Positions 24,687 through 36,845 are shown, numbered from the stretch's first letter. The stretch is 64,000 nt of DNA from Gnetum montanum (GCA_015680685.1 MNCI01000651.1:666168-730167); one strand, 5' to 3'. Made by a program: numbers and translations. The notes: a model not told the origin generated them from the sequence alone.

Positions 24687-24980
24687 CTAGTTTATAGCCA
24701 TGGTGGAAAGGACGACGCTAGTTCTAGGCCATTGTAGGCCACGATGATAGTTTTAGGCCATTCTGGGCCACATGTGTTGATAGCATATGTCGGTAGTTTT
24801 AGGCCATTTTGGGTCCCAGTGGTAGTTTAAGGCCATTTTTTACCATGTGATGGAAGGAAAAGTGTTACTAGTTTTAGGCCATGGTGGGCTATGTGATGCC
24901 AGTTTAGAGCCATGGCGAGCCATGTGCTAGTTTAAGGCCTTTTCAAGCCATGCACTAGTGTAAGGCCTTTTTGGGCCATA
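24687..24980 (-). repeat. R2 hairpin array (YRNNAW loops)
   Basis: About eight units of 30-40 bp. On the minus strand each reads stem (usually GGCC), six-base loop, stem, then TWAAACTAGCA-like tail. Good units: 24727-24740 (loop TACAAT), 24756-24769 (CAGAAT), 24802-24815 (CAAAAT, one G-U pair), 24877-24890 (CACCAT, one G-U pair) and 24964-24977 (CAAAAA). 24908-24921 and 24936-24949 are weaker. Loops all fit YRNNAW. R3 has the same architecture at 47627-48110. Confidence 0.7.
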
Positions 24981-25479
24981 GTTTTTGTAGCTTTAATTTT
25001 TATTATTTTTATGTTTTTCATGTGTAGGCTAATAATTGCCAAAGAGTAAACTAAATAAGTAAAGATGTAAACTAAGAAAAAATGCACAAACAAAAGAAAT
25101 AAATTTGTAATAAAGCAAACAATGCAAAATGTAAATAGTCAAGCTAAATGTAAATGCAAAAACAAGATGCAAGAAAGTGAGGTATGCAAAAGTGAGGGGC
25201 AGGTGGGCACCTAGTGCACATTGAACTAAGGGGATGCCTTAGTTGCACAATTGCTTCCTAACCTAGTGTGGGTTAGGGGGCACATAGAGCCTAGACAATA
25301 CTATGCGGTACTTGTGTTAACCTTCTTCAGCTATGTCAAAGGGCAATTCTACCCACAAAGCATTCTCTAAGAGGTTTTTGGCTTCCCTTGGTTCCTCAAG
25401 TTAGCCTACCTCACATGTTTCACCCTTGTCCTTTATGGAAGATGCATCATTGGGGAACTACACCTCTGACCCTTATTCT
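24981..25479 (-). other. R2 region between protease and hairpin array
   Basis: No RT, RNase H or integrase motif. Low-complexity A/T-rich sequence at 25000-25180. In an autonomous element several kilobases of pol would be expected here. Confidence 0.5.
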
Positions 25480-26110
25480 ATGTCTATGTTGCTAATGGCC
25501 AAAGGGGCTGCATTGTCACCATAAATGATAACCTCACCACCTTTGTATGGAAGGTGGATTTCTTGGTGAATTGAAGAAAAGACAACCTGTAGTTGGGCCA
25601 GCCAAGGCCTACCTAAGATTAGGTTGAAGCCTAGCATGTCCTCAATTATGATGAATTTTGCAGTGGCGGGGAATTATTCCCTTGCCACGAAGGCTATCGT
25701 GATAGTTCCCCGAACGACAACGCATGACCCATTGAAAGATTTCAGGCATGTTGTTTTTGTGGGTTTAATCTAGTTAGCAAGATCTAGCTTATCAACAATG
25801 GTGTATGGCATGAAGTTCATTATTGCCCCATCATCAACATGCGCCCTATAGATTCTGCATTGCCCAACATGAATTATGATGAACATTGGCACAGTGATGA
25901 CCAAACCCTTCTCAAGGTTAACCTTGATCACCTCATCATGGAATGCCAGGGGCATTGAACTTGATTCCTCTGGTGCAAAAGGTAGCATCACAGCATGGAT
26001 GGATTGTTCATCTACTAGGATGTCCTTTGTAATAGGGACAGAGGTAAACATGTAGACCAACACTTCATAGTGGGTGAAAAAGGTCATGATCAGGTCATAT
26101 AGGCTCAATG
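25480..26110 (-). pseudogene. R2 aspartic protease remnant
   Basis: Retropepsin-like domain on the minus strand. HVDDGAIMNFMPYTIVDKL (about 25835-25775) has the active-site layout V-D-x-G-(A/S) with N-F-M-P in place of the usual N-(I/L)-(M/I)-P. After one stop come FNGSCVVVRGTI and FNLILGRPWLAQLQ (about 25635-25590), the conserved end of Ty3/gypsy protease, then IHQEIHLPYKGGEVIIYGDN. The open part 25770-26108 codes for 112 residues. It lies directly downstream of gag in the same orientation. Confidence 0.8.
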
Positions 26111-26362
26111 TAGTGTGCTTTTGCTTTAGAGCCTATTTCACTTAGGCCAATGTGTCTAGAAAGTCTTTGCTACTATCTACCATTTTGTTGACCTTCATCT
26201 CCTCTATGCAATCCAAGAGATGAATCTCTCATGGAGGGGATTTGGGCTTGTCTTACCTTACTTACTTAGAAGCCTCAGTGCTTGGTTGTTGGTTTTTTGT
26301 GGTGGCCTCCTCAGTTGATATGGCGATGGAGATGGAGGACAAGGGGACTGGCTTTGGTGGGC

Positions 26363-28938
26363 CTAGCTCTCTTTGCTCCGGGTGCTACCTAAGCATTTTG
26401 TTGGCGAGGCACTCGTTAGGCCTCTTGGGTTACCACCTAGATTTCCTATTACGGTTGCTTGCAAGATGATCCCTAACTTTGAGTAGGTGAGGACTAATAT
26501 GTGGCCCACCACCAAACTTTGGGTAGGTGAGAAGTCCACACATTGTGGTACCCTAACGATAGAGGGTGATTGGGTTGTTGCAGCTACAACATGTGGAACC
26601 TTGACCACAAAGGGCATTGTGGGTGCTTGAGGTGGTGCTCTAACAACAAAAGGGATCCTCAAACTAGTGGATTTTGAGGGGGCCCTAGCACTACTAAAGG
26701 ACACACAAACCATGAATGGTTCCTACATTGGTTCTAGGTTTTCATCAATGCTAATAACGTTGATGGTATACCCTACACTACCTACATTTAGAGGGTCCTT
26801 ATAGACCCTCATTGATTAGTTTTGAGGGCAAACTAGGCTAGTGGCATCAAGAACCAACTCACCTCTATCAATCATGTGTTGAATATCATCTTGTAAAGCC
26901 ATGCAGAAGTTTTTGTCATGTCTAGGCAATTGATGATAGTGGAAAAACCGGTCTAGCCTAAAATTTTTAGGACCCAGAGGCTCATTTGATGCTACAACCG
27001 AGGGATTCCTAAGGAGCTCACAATATTTATCATGTCATTTGCGAGCATCCTCAAACATTTGCTTGTACTAGATTCTTCTAACCTTGAGTAATTGGTCTAG
27101 GAGTTTTGATAGCTTGAGTGGCAACAGTGTGTATTTTAAGTGATCCTTGTGCTCAAAGTTTAGCCTTGGGACAACTTGTGCCATGGCTGCAGATGATGCA
27201 AGTTGGTTGCTTGTCATAGTGTTAGGGCCAAAATCCTTGTTGCTAGTTGGAGCCCTGGGTTGCCTAGCCATTGGTTTGGCATTGGTTGGCTTGGCCTCAT
27301 TGGCCATCATTGCCATAGTCATTACTTGTTTGCCCTTATTCTTATCATTTTTAGCATGCAAGTTCCTATAGGCCATGTAGGTTAAGTCTTTGCTAGCCTT
27401 CGTTGCATCCTGAATGCTCTTAGTTTTAGCAAATGCTTAACTCAAGGATTGTGGGGCTAAATAGTATAGTTTTGACTTAATGAAGTCATTCACTGCATCC
27501 TTGAAGATTGCCAACAGGTTTGTTTTAGCAATGGCCTCACAAATTTCATTGATCAATGCAATCTAGTGTTATATGAATTTCTACATGGGCTTTAGGTGAT
27601 CCTACTTAATCTGCATGAGCTATTCCAAGGTTGCTTCAGGATTCAAGTTATACTTGAAGTGTATGATGAATTGACTAAGAAAATCCTCCAAAGAGGAAAT
27701 GGAGGCCTTGGGAAGTGTGTGGTACCAATCCAATGCCTTGCCAGTTAAGGACATGACAAACACATGTATGATTGCATGTAGCCATGCTTGCAGTAATGGG
27801 CATTCAGATCAAAAGGTTACCAAATGAGCATTGGGGTCCCCTTCACCATTGTATTTAGTGAATTGGGGTAGTGGGACACCAGTAGGCAGGGTTAGTGGTG
27901 AAACCACATGACTGATTGGGTCATCCTGGTAGAAATCCATCACATGAACCATTTTAGAGGATGCGGCCTTAAGGAACTTAACCTCCTCTATTAAGCTTTG
28001 AATGAGTTGGAATGTTTGATCTAAGCTCAGGGATGTTGTGGAGGGCTATGTCAATTGTCCTGCTCATTTTGTCGGTTATGTATTCCACGACCTAGCTACA
28101 AGTTGTGGAACCACATGGGTCATTTGTTGCATAGGCTATGCCATGGGCACAATGGCTAGGGTCCACCTTGCATTTGTGGTTTTGGCCATTGCAAAGACTG
28201 CCAAAAAATAAGCATGTTGTGTGATGCCTAAGTCGTTTGGTGCTGAGATAGGTGTATGATGTGCATATAAGGTTGTGTAGGCATGACACTTGTCAAGAAA
28301 GAGGATCGAATAGGTAGTGGCTACATCACAAAAGGCACATTGAAGGGAGGTACTACATCTTGATACATGTGTTGGGTTTGGTGAGTTGCCACCATAGGTG
28401 TTGACCTAGGAGGTAACATCGAGGCTATCATTATCTCCAAGAAGACAAATGGGTAGGACTATGAAGGAATGATCATAGAGATTGTCCATTGGAAAAAGGT
28501 ATGGAATGAGTCCTCATGCTTTGAACAAGCCTCAAACTCATCCTACTCCTCTTGCAGGGGTTCCTCATAGTCTATCCCTACCTCATGCTCATTCATTCGG
28601 ATGAGCTCGATGAGCATCCACTAATTGGGCTCAGTGAGTGGAATGAATTCAACCACAAAGGGGAAGTACTCTCGTCTATTTTGGTGTATGAGCTCATAAC
28701 TTCATTTGGCCTTCATGTCTTGGTGATCTATGAATAGACCCACCTAAAGCTTTGTGCAAATGAAGTTATACTGCTCATTGTTTAGTGTTGTGTACTCGGG
28801 AGGTAGGCTACACAACCTAAGGGATTGCCTTTACTCCACCATGGTAGGATTGGTGGTGTGGTCAACCTAGTTTTCCTATTAGATGGGTATGACCAAAAGT
28901 GTGCTTGGAATGGAGGTCAAAGGCTTCTCAAGGTTCAT
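26363..28938 (-). pseudogene. R2 gag remnant
   Basis: Start MNLEKPLTSI at 28938 chosen by position after the leader. NEQYNFICTKL (about 28780) matches the R3 and R1 gag N-termini. The capsid core runs from about 27930 to 27360: DPISHVV-like block, NTMVKGTP, then HLVTF, an in-frame TGA, SECPLLQAW, MSLTGKALDWYHTLP, FKYNLNPEATLEQLMQI and AVNDFIKSKLYYLAPQ. The open segment 27068-27376 (102 residues) holds AYRNLHAKNDKNKGK and PRLNFEHKDHLKYTLLPLKL. A Pro/Val-rich tail at 26363-26713 leads toward protease. Several shifts; dead. Confidence 0.8.
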
Positions 28939-29454
28939 GATACAAAGGAAAAATGCAAAGGCTACTGATTGCAACAAAAAGAAAAAATGGCTAACTCTGG
29001 AAATAGTGATGAAAATAGCTTAAGTGTAAAAACTATGAAAAAATAGCTAAGTGTGAAACATGTAGGAAAATGACTAAGTGTAAAAAACTATGAAGAACAG
29101 CTAACTGTAGAAGCTGCTGAAAATGGCTAACTCTGGAACTATGTTCACTATGCTAAGAGCCAACTATGCTCTCTACGTTGAGAGCCAACTATGTTCCCTT
29201 GAGTACCCAGAATTTAGCCAAGTGTAAAGCGTATGCTCTAGAGTTGTCAAGTAGGGTTCCAAGGGAACCAAAAATGGGGTCCAGTCTACACCAACCAGCT
29301 TGTAGACAACTCCTATGCTAGCCTCAGATCCAACTACTACCATGGTAGGTCCACAGGGGTGTCAAGTCTACACTAGCCTGGGGCTAGTAACAATGGTGGA
29401 CAGAACACACAAGACAATGGCTAGTGAAGACTATAGAATGAAATGGCACTGGCC
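28939..29454 (-). other. R2 leader
   Basis: Untranslated region between the primer site and gag. 29110-29230 has repeated words such as AGAGCCAACTATGCTC, the same ACGCT/AGCGT theme as the family R LTRs and the R3 leader. Confidence 0.55.
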
Positions 29455-29475
29455 CTCCTTCTAGTGCCAGAACAC
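29455..29475 (-). other. R2 primer-binding site
   Basis: Minus strand GTTCTGGCACTAGAAGGAGG follows the LTR end (CTACA) and matches R3 at 18 or so positions. Confidence 0.7.
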
Positions 29476-30161
29476 TGTAGCAACAAAAAACATTGATGGC
29501 TAGAATGAAAACACTCAGAGGTTTAAGGGCACACAGCTTTGAGCCCGCATCCATGTGAAGGCCTACTAGAGGCAGAGATATGATGTCTATAATGGTCTTG
29601 TCGATCAAACTGGGACTTATGAGATGTAATGTCAAAACATTGTTAAGTGCTCTCATGATGTTTGCAGCATCTATGGTGTCAACGGGGATGAGCGTAATCA
29701 AAGGTTTCCCCCCGAAACAAGGGTGCCAATGTGTGATTATGTGCAAAAATAATAAATAATACAAGTAAAATGCTAGAATGTGAATAAAATGCTAAAAAGT
29801 GCATAGGGAGAGAGTGAGAAAGAAAGTAGCACCACCCCAAATGGGGAGAGCATAGTTAACTACCAGAAAGGTGAGGAGGTATGCGGTGTATAAATAGGCA
29901 TAGTAGGTTGTGTAGTCACAATCTCAATATGTTTAGGCTATAAAAATTAATGTCCATCATGGAGTCCATGCCTGCCAGGTTGGCCACCATGGTGTCTCAT
30001 GGGCTATAATGGTCTACGATGATGTGCAAAGGTGCCTGCTAGTGTGCTAACTCTCACCTCAAGCTGCTCTTGCCAAGATGCTCTAATGAGTTTGCTAATG
30101 AAATTCCAAAATGCCAATTGAATGTGAAAGTTTTCAACCCTTAAAATGTAGAGCACTAGGG

Positions 30162-30169
30162 TATTTATA
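30162..30169 (-). promoter_or_regulatory. TATA box in R2 LTR
   Basis: TATAAATA on the minus strand, about 980 bp from the LTR start. Confidence 0.6.
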
Positions 30170-30379
30170 AGGCTAGGGTTGTTGTAGATTGCAGATTGGG
30201 CATCATGTGGTAGTGGGATAGTTGGGACTATGCTACACCCAACTACACTCTTCATTGAAGTAGATGTGTTTTGTTGGTGTGCTCGAATAGACTTCACGAG
30301 ACTACCAGACTATGACTACACTACCAAATTACATGTACAAGTGTTGAACAAATCACAATGTACCTGAAAACACTGCAAA

Positions 30380-31110
30380 ATAGTGTAATTTTGGAGACTA
30401 CACTCTGGGACTATGTTTTCCACTCTCTTAAGTTGTGTCAAGTGTAGGTACAATTTTGGGACAAATGGGGAATGCAAAAGAAATACAAGTTGCTGATCTT
30501 GCTTGTTGGAGGTGTGTCGGAGTTGATGTGGATGCTGGTGCTATGTTTTGGGGGCTTCTAAAGGCTATTCTACATTACTATGTTGACTATGTTCTAGAGA
30601 ATAGTCTCAATAATTAGACAAATTTTGCAAAAAATGCACTTTCATGCTGACTACATTGACTACGCTCTAGAGTGTAGTCCTAATAGTAGGGAGCGTAGTC
30701 TCAATAGTTAGAAAAATTTTACAAAGTTGGTGTCTTCGTGTAGACTATGCTGACTACACTCTAGAGCATATTAGGGAGTCTAGTCTAGTAGTTAGAAAAT
30801 TTGCCAAATTGTTTCTTCAATCCCAAGCATGCTCTAGAGCCACTAGCTTGACACTTAGGAAAGTTTGCAAAATTGGCCATTTGTGTATAGACTACATTGG
30901 CTACGCTCTCAAGCATAGTCCTAGCAATGGGAACTGTAGTCTTAGCACTTAGAAAAATTTGTAGCTACTATTGACACTTAGAAAAATCTTACAAATCTGG
31001 TCTTGTATTGTAGACTACGCTGTCTACACTTTGGAACATAGTCCCAATAGTGAAGAGTGTAGGGCCAACACTTAGAAAAATTTGCCTTGTGTTGACACTT
31101 AGACAAATTT
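30380..31110 (-). repeat. R2 U3 tandem repeats with CTCTAGAG palindromes
   Basis: The best palindrome is 30658-30679: 11-base arms, one mismatch, centre CTCTAGAG, outer GACTAC/GTAGTC. Weaker versions lie near 30583, 30752, 30902 and 31020. Units also share TTAGAAAAATTTG and a TGTAGACTACGCT-like stretch. Confidence 0.65.
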
Positions 31111-31149
31111 GCAGTTGAGATGCGGTGGCCCAAATTTGGTGGTGTTTCA

Positions 31150-32343
31150 ATTCTTTTACAATTTCACATCATTGGCATATATAATTATAGTTTAATAATT
31201 TTATATAGTATAGTATTATTATCTTGATGGGGTAATTTTTACAAGTGTGTATTGAAAGATAGGTATGACCTACATTCAATTTCTTAAGTTCCTATGAACA
31301 TTTGTATGAGTGGTTATACAAGAGCATTAGGGGTATGAGCCTGCTTTGAAGAGGATCCACTTATATAACTCTTGTGTCTAATAGAAAATTTGATCTCATC
31401 TTGCATATTCCAAGATGTTATATCACATTCCATACTATTCATTGATCTTACCCTGAGTCATATACTTAATCATTTTCACATCACTAGTTATTAGTCATAT
31501 CTATTTTACCTTGCTCAAGCATATTAACTCTTGTTATTTTTTTATATTCCATGGGAAATTTCAATAAACCTAATCATCATTCTTTGACTAGATACCCTTC
31601 AGATAATCTTAAGACATCCTAGGCATCCAAAATTATTCATTTTTTTTCCAAGATCAAGTAAAAATTTTGAATTTTTCAATGGTAATATTATACACATGAT
31701 ATCACATCTATGATACTATATATACAATATTATTGATATAAAACACCATATATAGTTGCTAATTATTAGAAAAAAAATTCATGTTTTTCAAAACACAAAA
31801 GGTGTTCATGTCATTTTGTTGCTAGAATAATTTCCAGAAGCCATATCTTTCATATGCCAAACCTGATTTCAATTCTATTTGAATCCTTAAGCTTCCAGAG
31901 TGAGCTTCTCTGTCATCAAGAAAACATTTGCAAAGATTTTGAAAATTTTTTGCTAACATTTAGATTGTAGAAATACAATACAGATGATGATTTTATTATT
32001 ATTTCTAGGAATAAAGTTTTCAAACTTTGAATCAAATTTAGCTAATAAACCTAAGACCTTTCTCCTAGGAATGTTTTTTAATTCATAGCTAATAAGTCTA
32101 AGTTAAGTGATAGGATTATTAATCTTGCAAACATTTTTAGATTTTGGAAAACTCTTGAAATTATGGTTTTTTCAAAATTGAAGCATTTTTTAAGATTGAT
32201 AAAATTTTGATGTTGTAGTCCTAATTAAAAATAAAATTGACTATATTTTACAATTTTGAGAAAACCTAAAATCTAATGAGAGGCTATGACCAAGTAGGAT
32301 TTTTTTTGAATTTTTAGATAATCAAAGTTCTCTGTGATTATAG
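31150..32343 (+). other. T2 upstream spacer (non-coding)
   Basis: No ORF or domain recognised. It precedes the T2 ORF3 start and so should correspond to the integrase-to-ORF3 spacer, but no TATAAATA module was seen. The first about 20 bases may belong to a Copia-like LTR end. Confidence 0.4.
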
Positions 32344-32516
32344 ATGCCACCAAAAAGAGTCCCTAAAGATAGAGGATCATCATACCCTAGAGATAAGAGA
32401 CCAAGATGGATGAGGAGAATAATTACCTACTAAAGAGGAGTAAGGTCAATCTTATTTAATCCTATAGCGAACATTACCAATAGGGTAGTTCAAACAAGAT
32501 TCATCTATAGAACTTC
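32344..32516 (+). pseudogene. T2 ORF3, N-terminal piece
   Basis: Starts at an ATG directly after TTATAG, the same acceptor-like context as T3 and T4. MPPKRVPKDRGSSYPRDKR corresponds to the start of T3 ORF3 (MTPRSKYLWEGGPSQPRDK). It is cut after about 57 codons by T3; the continuation is at 55682-57822. Confidence 0.75.
32512..32516. repeat. Target-site duplication, left copy (T3)
   Basis: ACTTC before the T3 terminus; the partner at 55677-55681 is ACCTC (one transition). Confidence 0.75.
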
Positions 32517-33297
32517 TAATGAGCAAAGAGCAGTTCCTACGTTCAACCATATGAATCACTAGTGTTCACTAAGTGATCCAATCGAATTTCGTACACTTTA
32601 GCTATCTAAGTACACTGGGACTAGGTAGTGAGTCTAACAGACATGATCGTTGTCTTCTTAGTTTCACTTATGAAGATTAAGGCATATGATTTTTATCATT
32701 TTTATGTTTTTCATTTAATTCATCTAAGTGTTGAAAATAAGTTATTAAATGCTTAATTAATCTAATAACTAACTAATGCTTAGCTAATCCTAACATAAGC
32801 ATCCATTCCCATCTACCATACACATTTTGAACACATTACAATGCTACTAGGTTACCAAGCATTAATCGTATGCTTGAGATGGTCGTAGTTACATGTATTA
32901 ATTATTTGAAGTTAATTAGTTAATTAAATGCATTAAAGTAAAATGTATCAATAATAAATGCATTAAGTAAACATTAAGCTAAGTCCAAGTGCTACAAGGT
33001 TTACAAAGAAAGCTCATCTTTATTGCCATTCACATCAAGATGCTCAGGTACATCAGTACTTGAATAAATATTCGTACACTTCTCAGTCCTATTGCGGGCA
33101 CTTAGAAAATATTCCAACTCTAGGAAGACAAAAATGCAAGAGTTCAACTAGCAACTAATGAAAAAATGTCATAAATACGACTAGTTAGCATGTATTTATA
33201 AGTAAGACTAGACATTGTGTTGATGCATATCTATCAATGCTACAAACCATGCATCAATGCGATCACATCGATGCAAGCAAACTATGACAACTCATCA
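32517..33297 (-). repeat. T3 3' LTR
   Basis: 781 bp; starts TGATGAG at 33297 and ends CTCATTA at 32517. TATA at 33193-33200. A purine-rich CATGAGGG just upstream (33299-33308) is the likely polypurine tract. It differs from the 5' LTR at many positions, especially the first 100 bp. Confidence 0.9.
33193..33200 (-). promoter_or_regulatory. TATA box in T3 3' LTR
   Basis: TATAAATA on the minus strand, equivalent to 55558-55565 in the 5' LTR. Confidence 0.6.
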
Positions 33298-33529
33298 TAC
33301 CCTCATGACTAAATGAAAACTTGTCTTCAAGTGAAAAAAAGGAGAAATAACTTTCTTACAAAATTTTTGAAAGGTATGGGATTATTAACTAATTGACACA
33401 CAAATTTACTCAAACAAGCACTAAGTGCCCAAGTATATGGATTTACAATCTTTACAAAATTTGGTGTTCATGATAACAAAATTAAACACCATGACAAAAA
33501 TTGATAGCATAACTCCTTTGATAACTTGA

Positions 33530-36374
33530 ATACGAGGAAAAAAATCAAATGGTCCTAGGTGATGGAGGTTCTTAAGGTCATGAAGGACCTTCTCTTACCT
33601 CTAGTGCACATAGCTATTTTGGTTGAGGCTATGGTTATGGTTGTTTGGTTGTAGCTGCAACTATTGGTGAAAGATGGAAAGCATCTAGCAATGCTTTCAT
33701 CTTCTCCTTCTTACTTTGGGAATCATACATGGTTCACATAGCATCATTGATGTGGGCTAGTGCACGAATATCCCATGGATAGGGCATTACAAGAAATAGC
33801 TCCTTCACATTGACAAATCAGGCTACAAATTGTTTGTGTTTCACATCAAACGCCTTTACTATGCTCTATAGTTCCTAGTAGTTATTCATCCTTCAAGATA
33901 GGTTCTTAGTTGTTGATCTCTGATTAGTGAAGTGCTACCTAAGAAAAACAAGTTCAAAGTTTACCATTTCAAGTTTCTACTTGGTCTCCTTGTGATGCTT
34001 GAACTTGGTCTCATATAGCAAGTATGAGCTAGCCACTTTCTTCTCTAAATCTGACCATGGCCATGCAGTAGTTAGCATTACTAAGTTTATGTATAAATGT
34101 TAGTTAGCTCCATAAATTTTGTCATCTCCTTCATTTGCAACTCCTTGAGGTAGATTTCTACCTTGTTGTATGTGTTTATCCCATCAAAGATAGGCTACCA
34201 CATGTTAGCTCCTTATTGGAGCTACGAGAAGGCCTCATTTACCTTTTCCTTCACTAGTTTGATCTCTTTTTCATTAATTTTCTTTTGCAAGATAAATTGA
34301 TCCCTATAGTGGTTTTTGACCCTTTTGAATTTAGGGGACTCATTCTTCTAGAAAATGATTTCAATTGCAAACTTTTGACGAAGGGCACGAACCTCCTCCA
34401 TTAAGAGATTACAATTTTCTACTATCAACTTCCTCAAATACATGGTCACATTGGAAATATGCTCCTAATATTATCTCATATATTCAACCATTTTCTCTTT
34501 CTAGATCAAGAAATGATTATTCTTGATCAAAATGATGTTCTTTTGATGAACCTCTAACAAGTCCTTCTGAATGTTATAGATAGTGGCATTCACTAAGGAC
34601 TGGTCAAAGATTGCTAGCTCCTTGGCATACTCAGCCTTTTGAAGTTTGGACTAAAGCTACTAAAAAGCTTCATCCCTAGTTATAGGTTGGTTGAGTACTA
34701 TGGGATCAGTGAGGTAGGCTCTAAGTTCTATAACTTCCATAGCCAAACATTGATTCTTAGCTCTAGCTTTTTTAAGTTGAGTCTCTACAATGATGTACTT
34801 GTTCCTTGTCTCCAATAGGGTCAATTGGGTAGTCGTGATGTTCTTTAGAAGGTTAAATATTTCTAGAATCAGTTTTTGGATTTCCACAAGTCATTTCAGC
34901 AACTCCTCATGTTGGGAAATGCTGAATCTCTTGCTGGCCATTCCTGAAAATATTTGCACATCTCTAAGCATAGCACTCTCTAGCACAGATGTCACAGGAA
35001 TATTCAAGGCTTCACCTAGTTGATTAGCAACCACCTTGGCTATTTTTTTTCTATCCTTGATGCTACATCACCAAAATAGTTTTCCATTCTCTCTCCTCCA
35101 GGTACATCGAGAAGGTAGTGACATTTCCAAAGATTTTTGGAAATTGTTATTGTCCAAGAATCAACACCATTACCTCCTAAGCACTAGGATTTAAGTGCAC
35201 AAGTGCCTAGATTCTTTGGATAGATAAAGTTAGTGTCATGTTTTCCACCAACTTATAATATGAGTTACCTTGTTCATATGGCTTAAGGTTGGTTGGTAGA
35301 TAGATAGATCACCACTCAAACTTGCTTGTTGCTACTGCAAGAGTTGCTCGCAAGGCTTCTACATGCACTCCATAGTAGCACAAGCCTCCAACATTATTTC
35401 ATGAGTGGGTGGTGGTGGTGGCTACTCCTCTTCCTTGGTTATGGTAAGGAACTTACCCATCATCATTTCTACCCAAGAGCCAACAAGAGCATGTGATTGG
35501 AATAGCAAATTATTAGTCTCCATTTACATAATTTTTTAATGAGGCATAAGAAGGAGAGTTCCTTCCTTCCACACTAATTTTTCCTAAACCATTTCTTTAT
35601 CTTTAAATAGATAAACTATGGGAGGTTGACAAGGAATTTCCTACTTAGAGTAGCACATGCACGGGTAGAGAAGGTTGTCACCTTACTTGGACTCATCATT
35701 AAATTGAGGTGGTAGGCCATAATCTTGAAATAGGCACATTCTACCATGGTGAGTACACCATACTCCTTACAATCCACTCCATAGTACCATTGTCACCACT
35801 CCTTTTTGACCTCTAGGTCTTCTTGCATCAAGATCTCTACCAAATTGGTTCTAGCCAAAAGCAAATCAAGGGCTTGAAAGATGGCCTCCACCAAGTAGGA
35901 CACACTAATGTCCTTGATCTTCACAATGGCATCTAGTTGCCTATTATTCCAAAAGAGATATGTCTCTCCCATGTACCACTCCCAGCTAGAAGTGATGATG
36001 GGCCACATGGGAGAGCTTTGAAGTTGGGCTTTGACATGTTCTAGAGAGAAGTCTAAGAAGGTACCAAAGTTCAATTCTTGGAGAACTGAACATTGGATAT
36101 TCCTAGATTGAATTTGCCTAAGGAAGCCATCCTTCAACGTGACCTCAAGGCTTGGCCTTAGTTTTGGTACCTCATCCTAGTGGAATTGCTCTATTTTTTC
36201 TTGGGGAATTTGTTAGATAAATTCCACTTTGGGCTCCTCTTAAAGCAGTCCTATTGCATGGGTTTCAGCTACCTACTTCTCAAGTTGTTCTTGTTGGTCT
36301 CTTCTAGTTCTAGGCATCTTGTCCCTTGGTTGAGATGGTCCTCCTTCCCATAGATACTTAGATCTTGGTGTCAT
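33530..36374 (-). pseudogene. T3 ORF3, conserved protein of unknown function
   Basis: Start at 36374 directly after TTATAG; reads MTPRSKYLWEGGPSQPRDK. Open segment 36137-35793 (114 codons) contains ELNFGTFLDFSLEH, WYMGETYLFWNN (about residues 133-144) and VKIKDI (about 151-156), all conserved in T2 and T4. Next come SPSKVTTFSTRACATLSRK (about 35690-35630), then a Lys/Glu-rich half likely coiled-coil, with an open part at 34887-34660 (MEIQKLILEIFNLLKNIT...). Roughly 900-950 codons in all. I found no transmembrane segment and no known domain; the role is unknown. Decayed, stops mainly TAG. Confidence 0.7.
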
Positions 36375-36662
36375 CTATAATCACAACATGATTAAGGATT
36401 AGCGTTTGGTGTGTAACTTTATAACACTTGAGTACCTTATCTCTTTGGATGAGTTACACTTGGCTAAGTTGTGATCATGAAAGGTTTAATTATTTTAATA
36501 TTATTTTATTTTAATGTCTACCACAGTTTATTGAAAGGGTTTAACTTTCATAAATTAGTGATTTCAATATTATTTTATTAGTTAAACCTTGTGGAAGTTA
36601 GAAAAATTCAAAAAAAATTGTTAAAAACCTAAGGTTAGTGGCCCCCATGACATAGAGCTCAC
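36375..36662 (-). other. Putative 5' UTR intron of T3 ORF3
   Basis: On the minus strand the donor is GAG then GTGAGC at 36662; the acceptor ATAG abuts the ORF3 ATG. CTAAT at 36402-36398 fits a plant branch point about 23 nt before the AG. Same layout in T1 and T4. Confidence 0.6.
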
Positions 36663-36788
36663 CTCCAATAGCTATAGGAATGAAAAAAAGGTTTACTTGG
36701 ACAAGTGGTTTGAAATATATGGGCTTTGGAAAGTTCTAGGCTTTAAAAGTTGTGAGAAAATGACAAAAATTCACTAAGTGTTGGGTGC

Positions 36789-36845
36789 TATTTATAGAAT
36801 TTTTATCTTGTGTCAATGGGATCTCTTTGACGCAACTAAAAAATA
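36789..36845 (-). promoter_or_regulatory. Putative ORF3 promoter module of T3
   Basis: TATAAATA (36796-36789) with TTGCGTCAAAGAGATCCC and ATTGACACAAG upstream. The T3 5' LTR has a related TTGACGGGATCTCGTCAATG. About 130 bp to the intron donor. Confidence 0.5.

Larger units (their letters stand above)
24660..31149 (-). mobile_element. R2: family R LTR retrotransposon, 5' part
   Basis: Minus-strand element: LTR (31149 to 29476), primer site, leader, gag, protease, then a hairpin array. RT, RNase H and integrase motifs were not seen, and no 3' LTR was placed. It faces R1 head-on. Its inner limit is uncertain; the antisense ORF at 21366-24466 may belong to it. Confidence 0.75.
29476..31149 (-). 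repeat. R2 5' LTR
   Basis: 1674 bp, TGAAACACCACC at the 31149 end, ...CTACA at 29476. About 30380-31110 is an imperfect tandem repeat (roughly five units near 110-120 bp), each with a palindrome centred on CTCTAGAG or a variant and an AGAAAAATTT(G/T) block. TATA at 30162-30169. Confidence 0.8.

Noticed and set aside
29384-29764. 126-codon minus-strand ORF
   Set aside because: It spans the R2 LTR/primer-site boundary, which is non-coding in R3 and R1, and has no recognisable domain.
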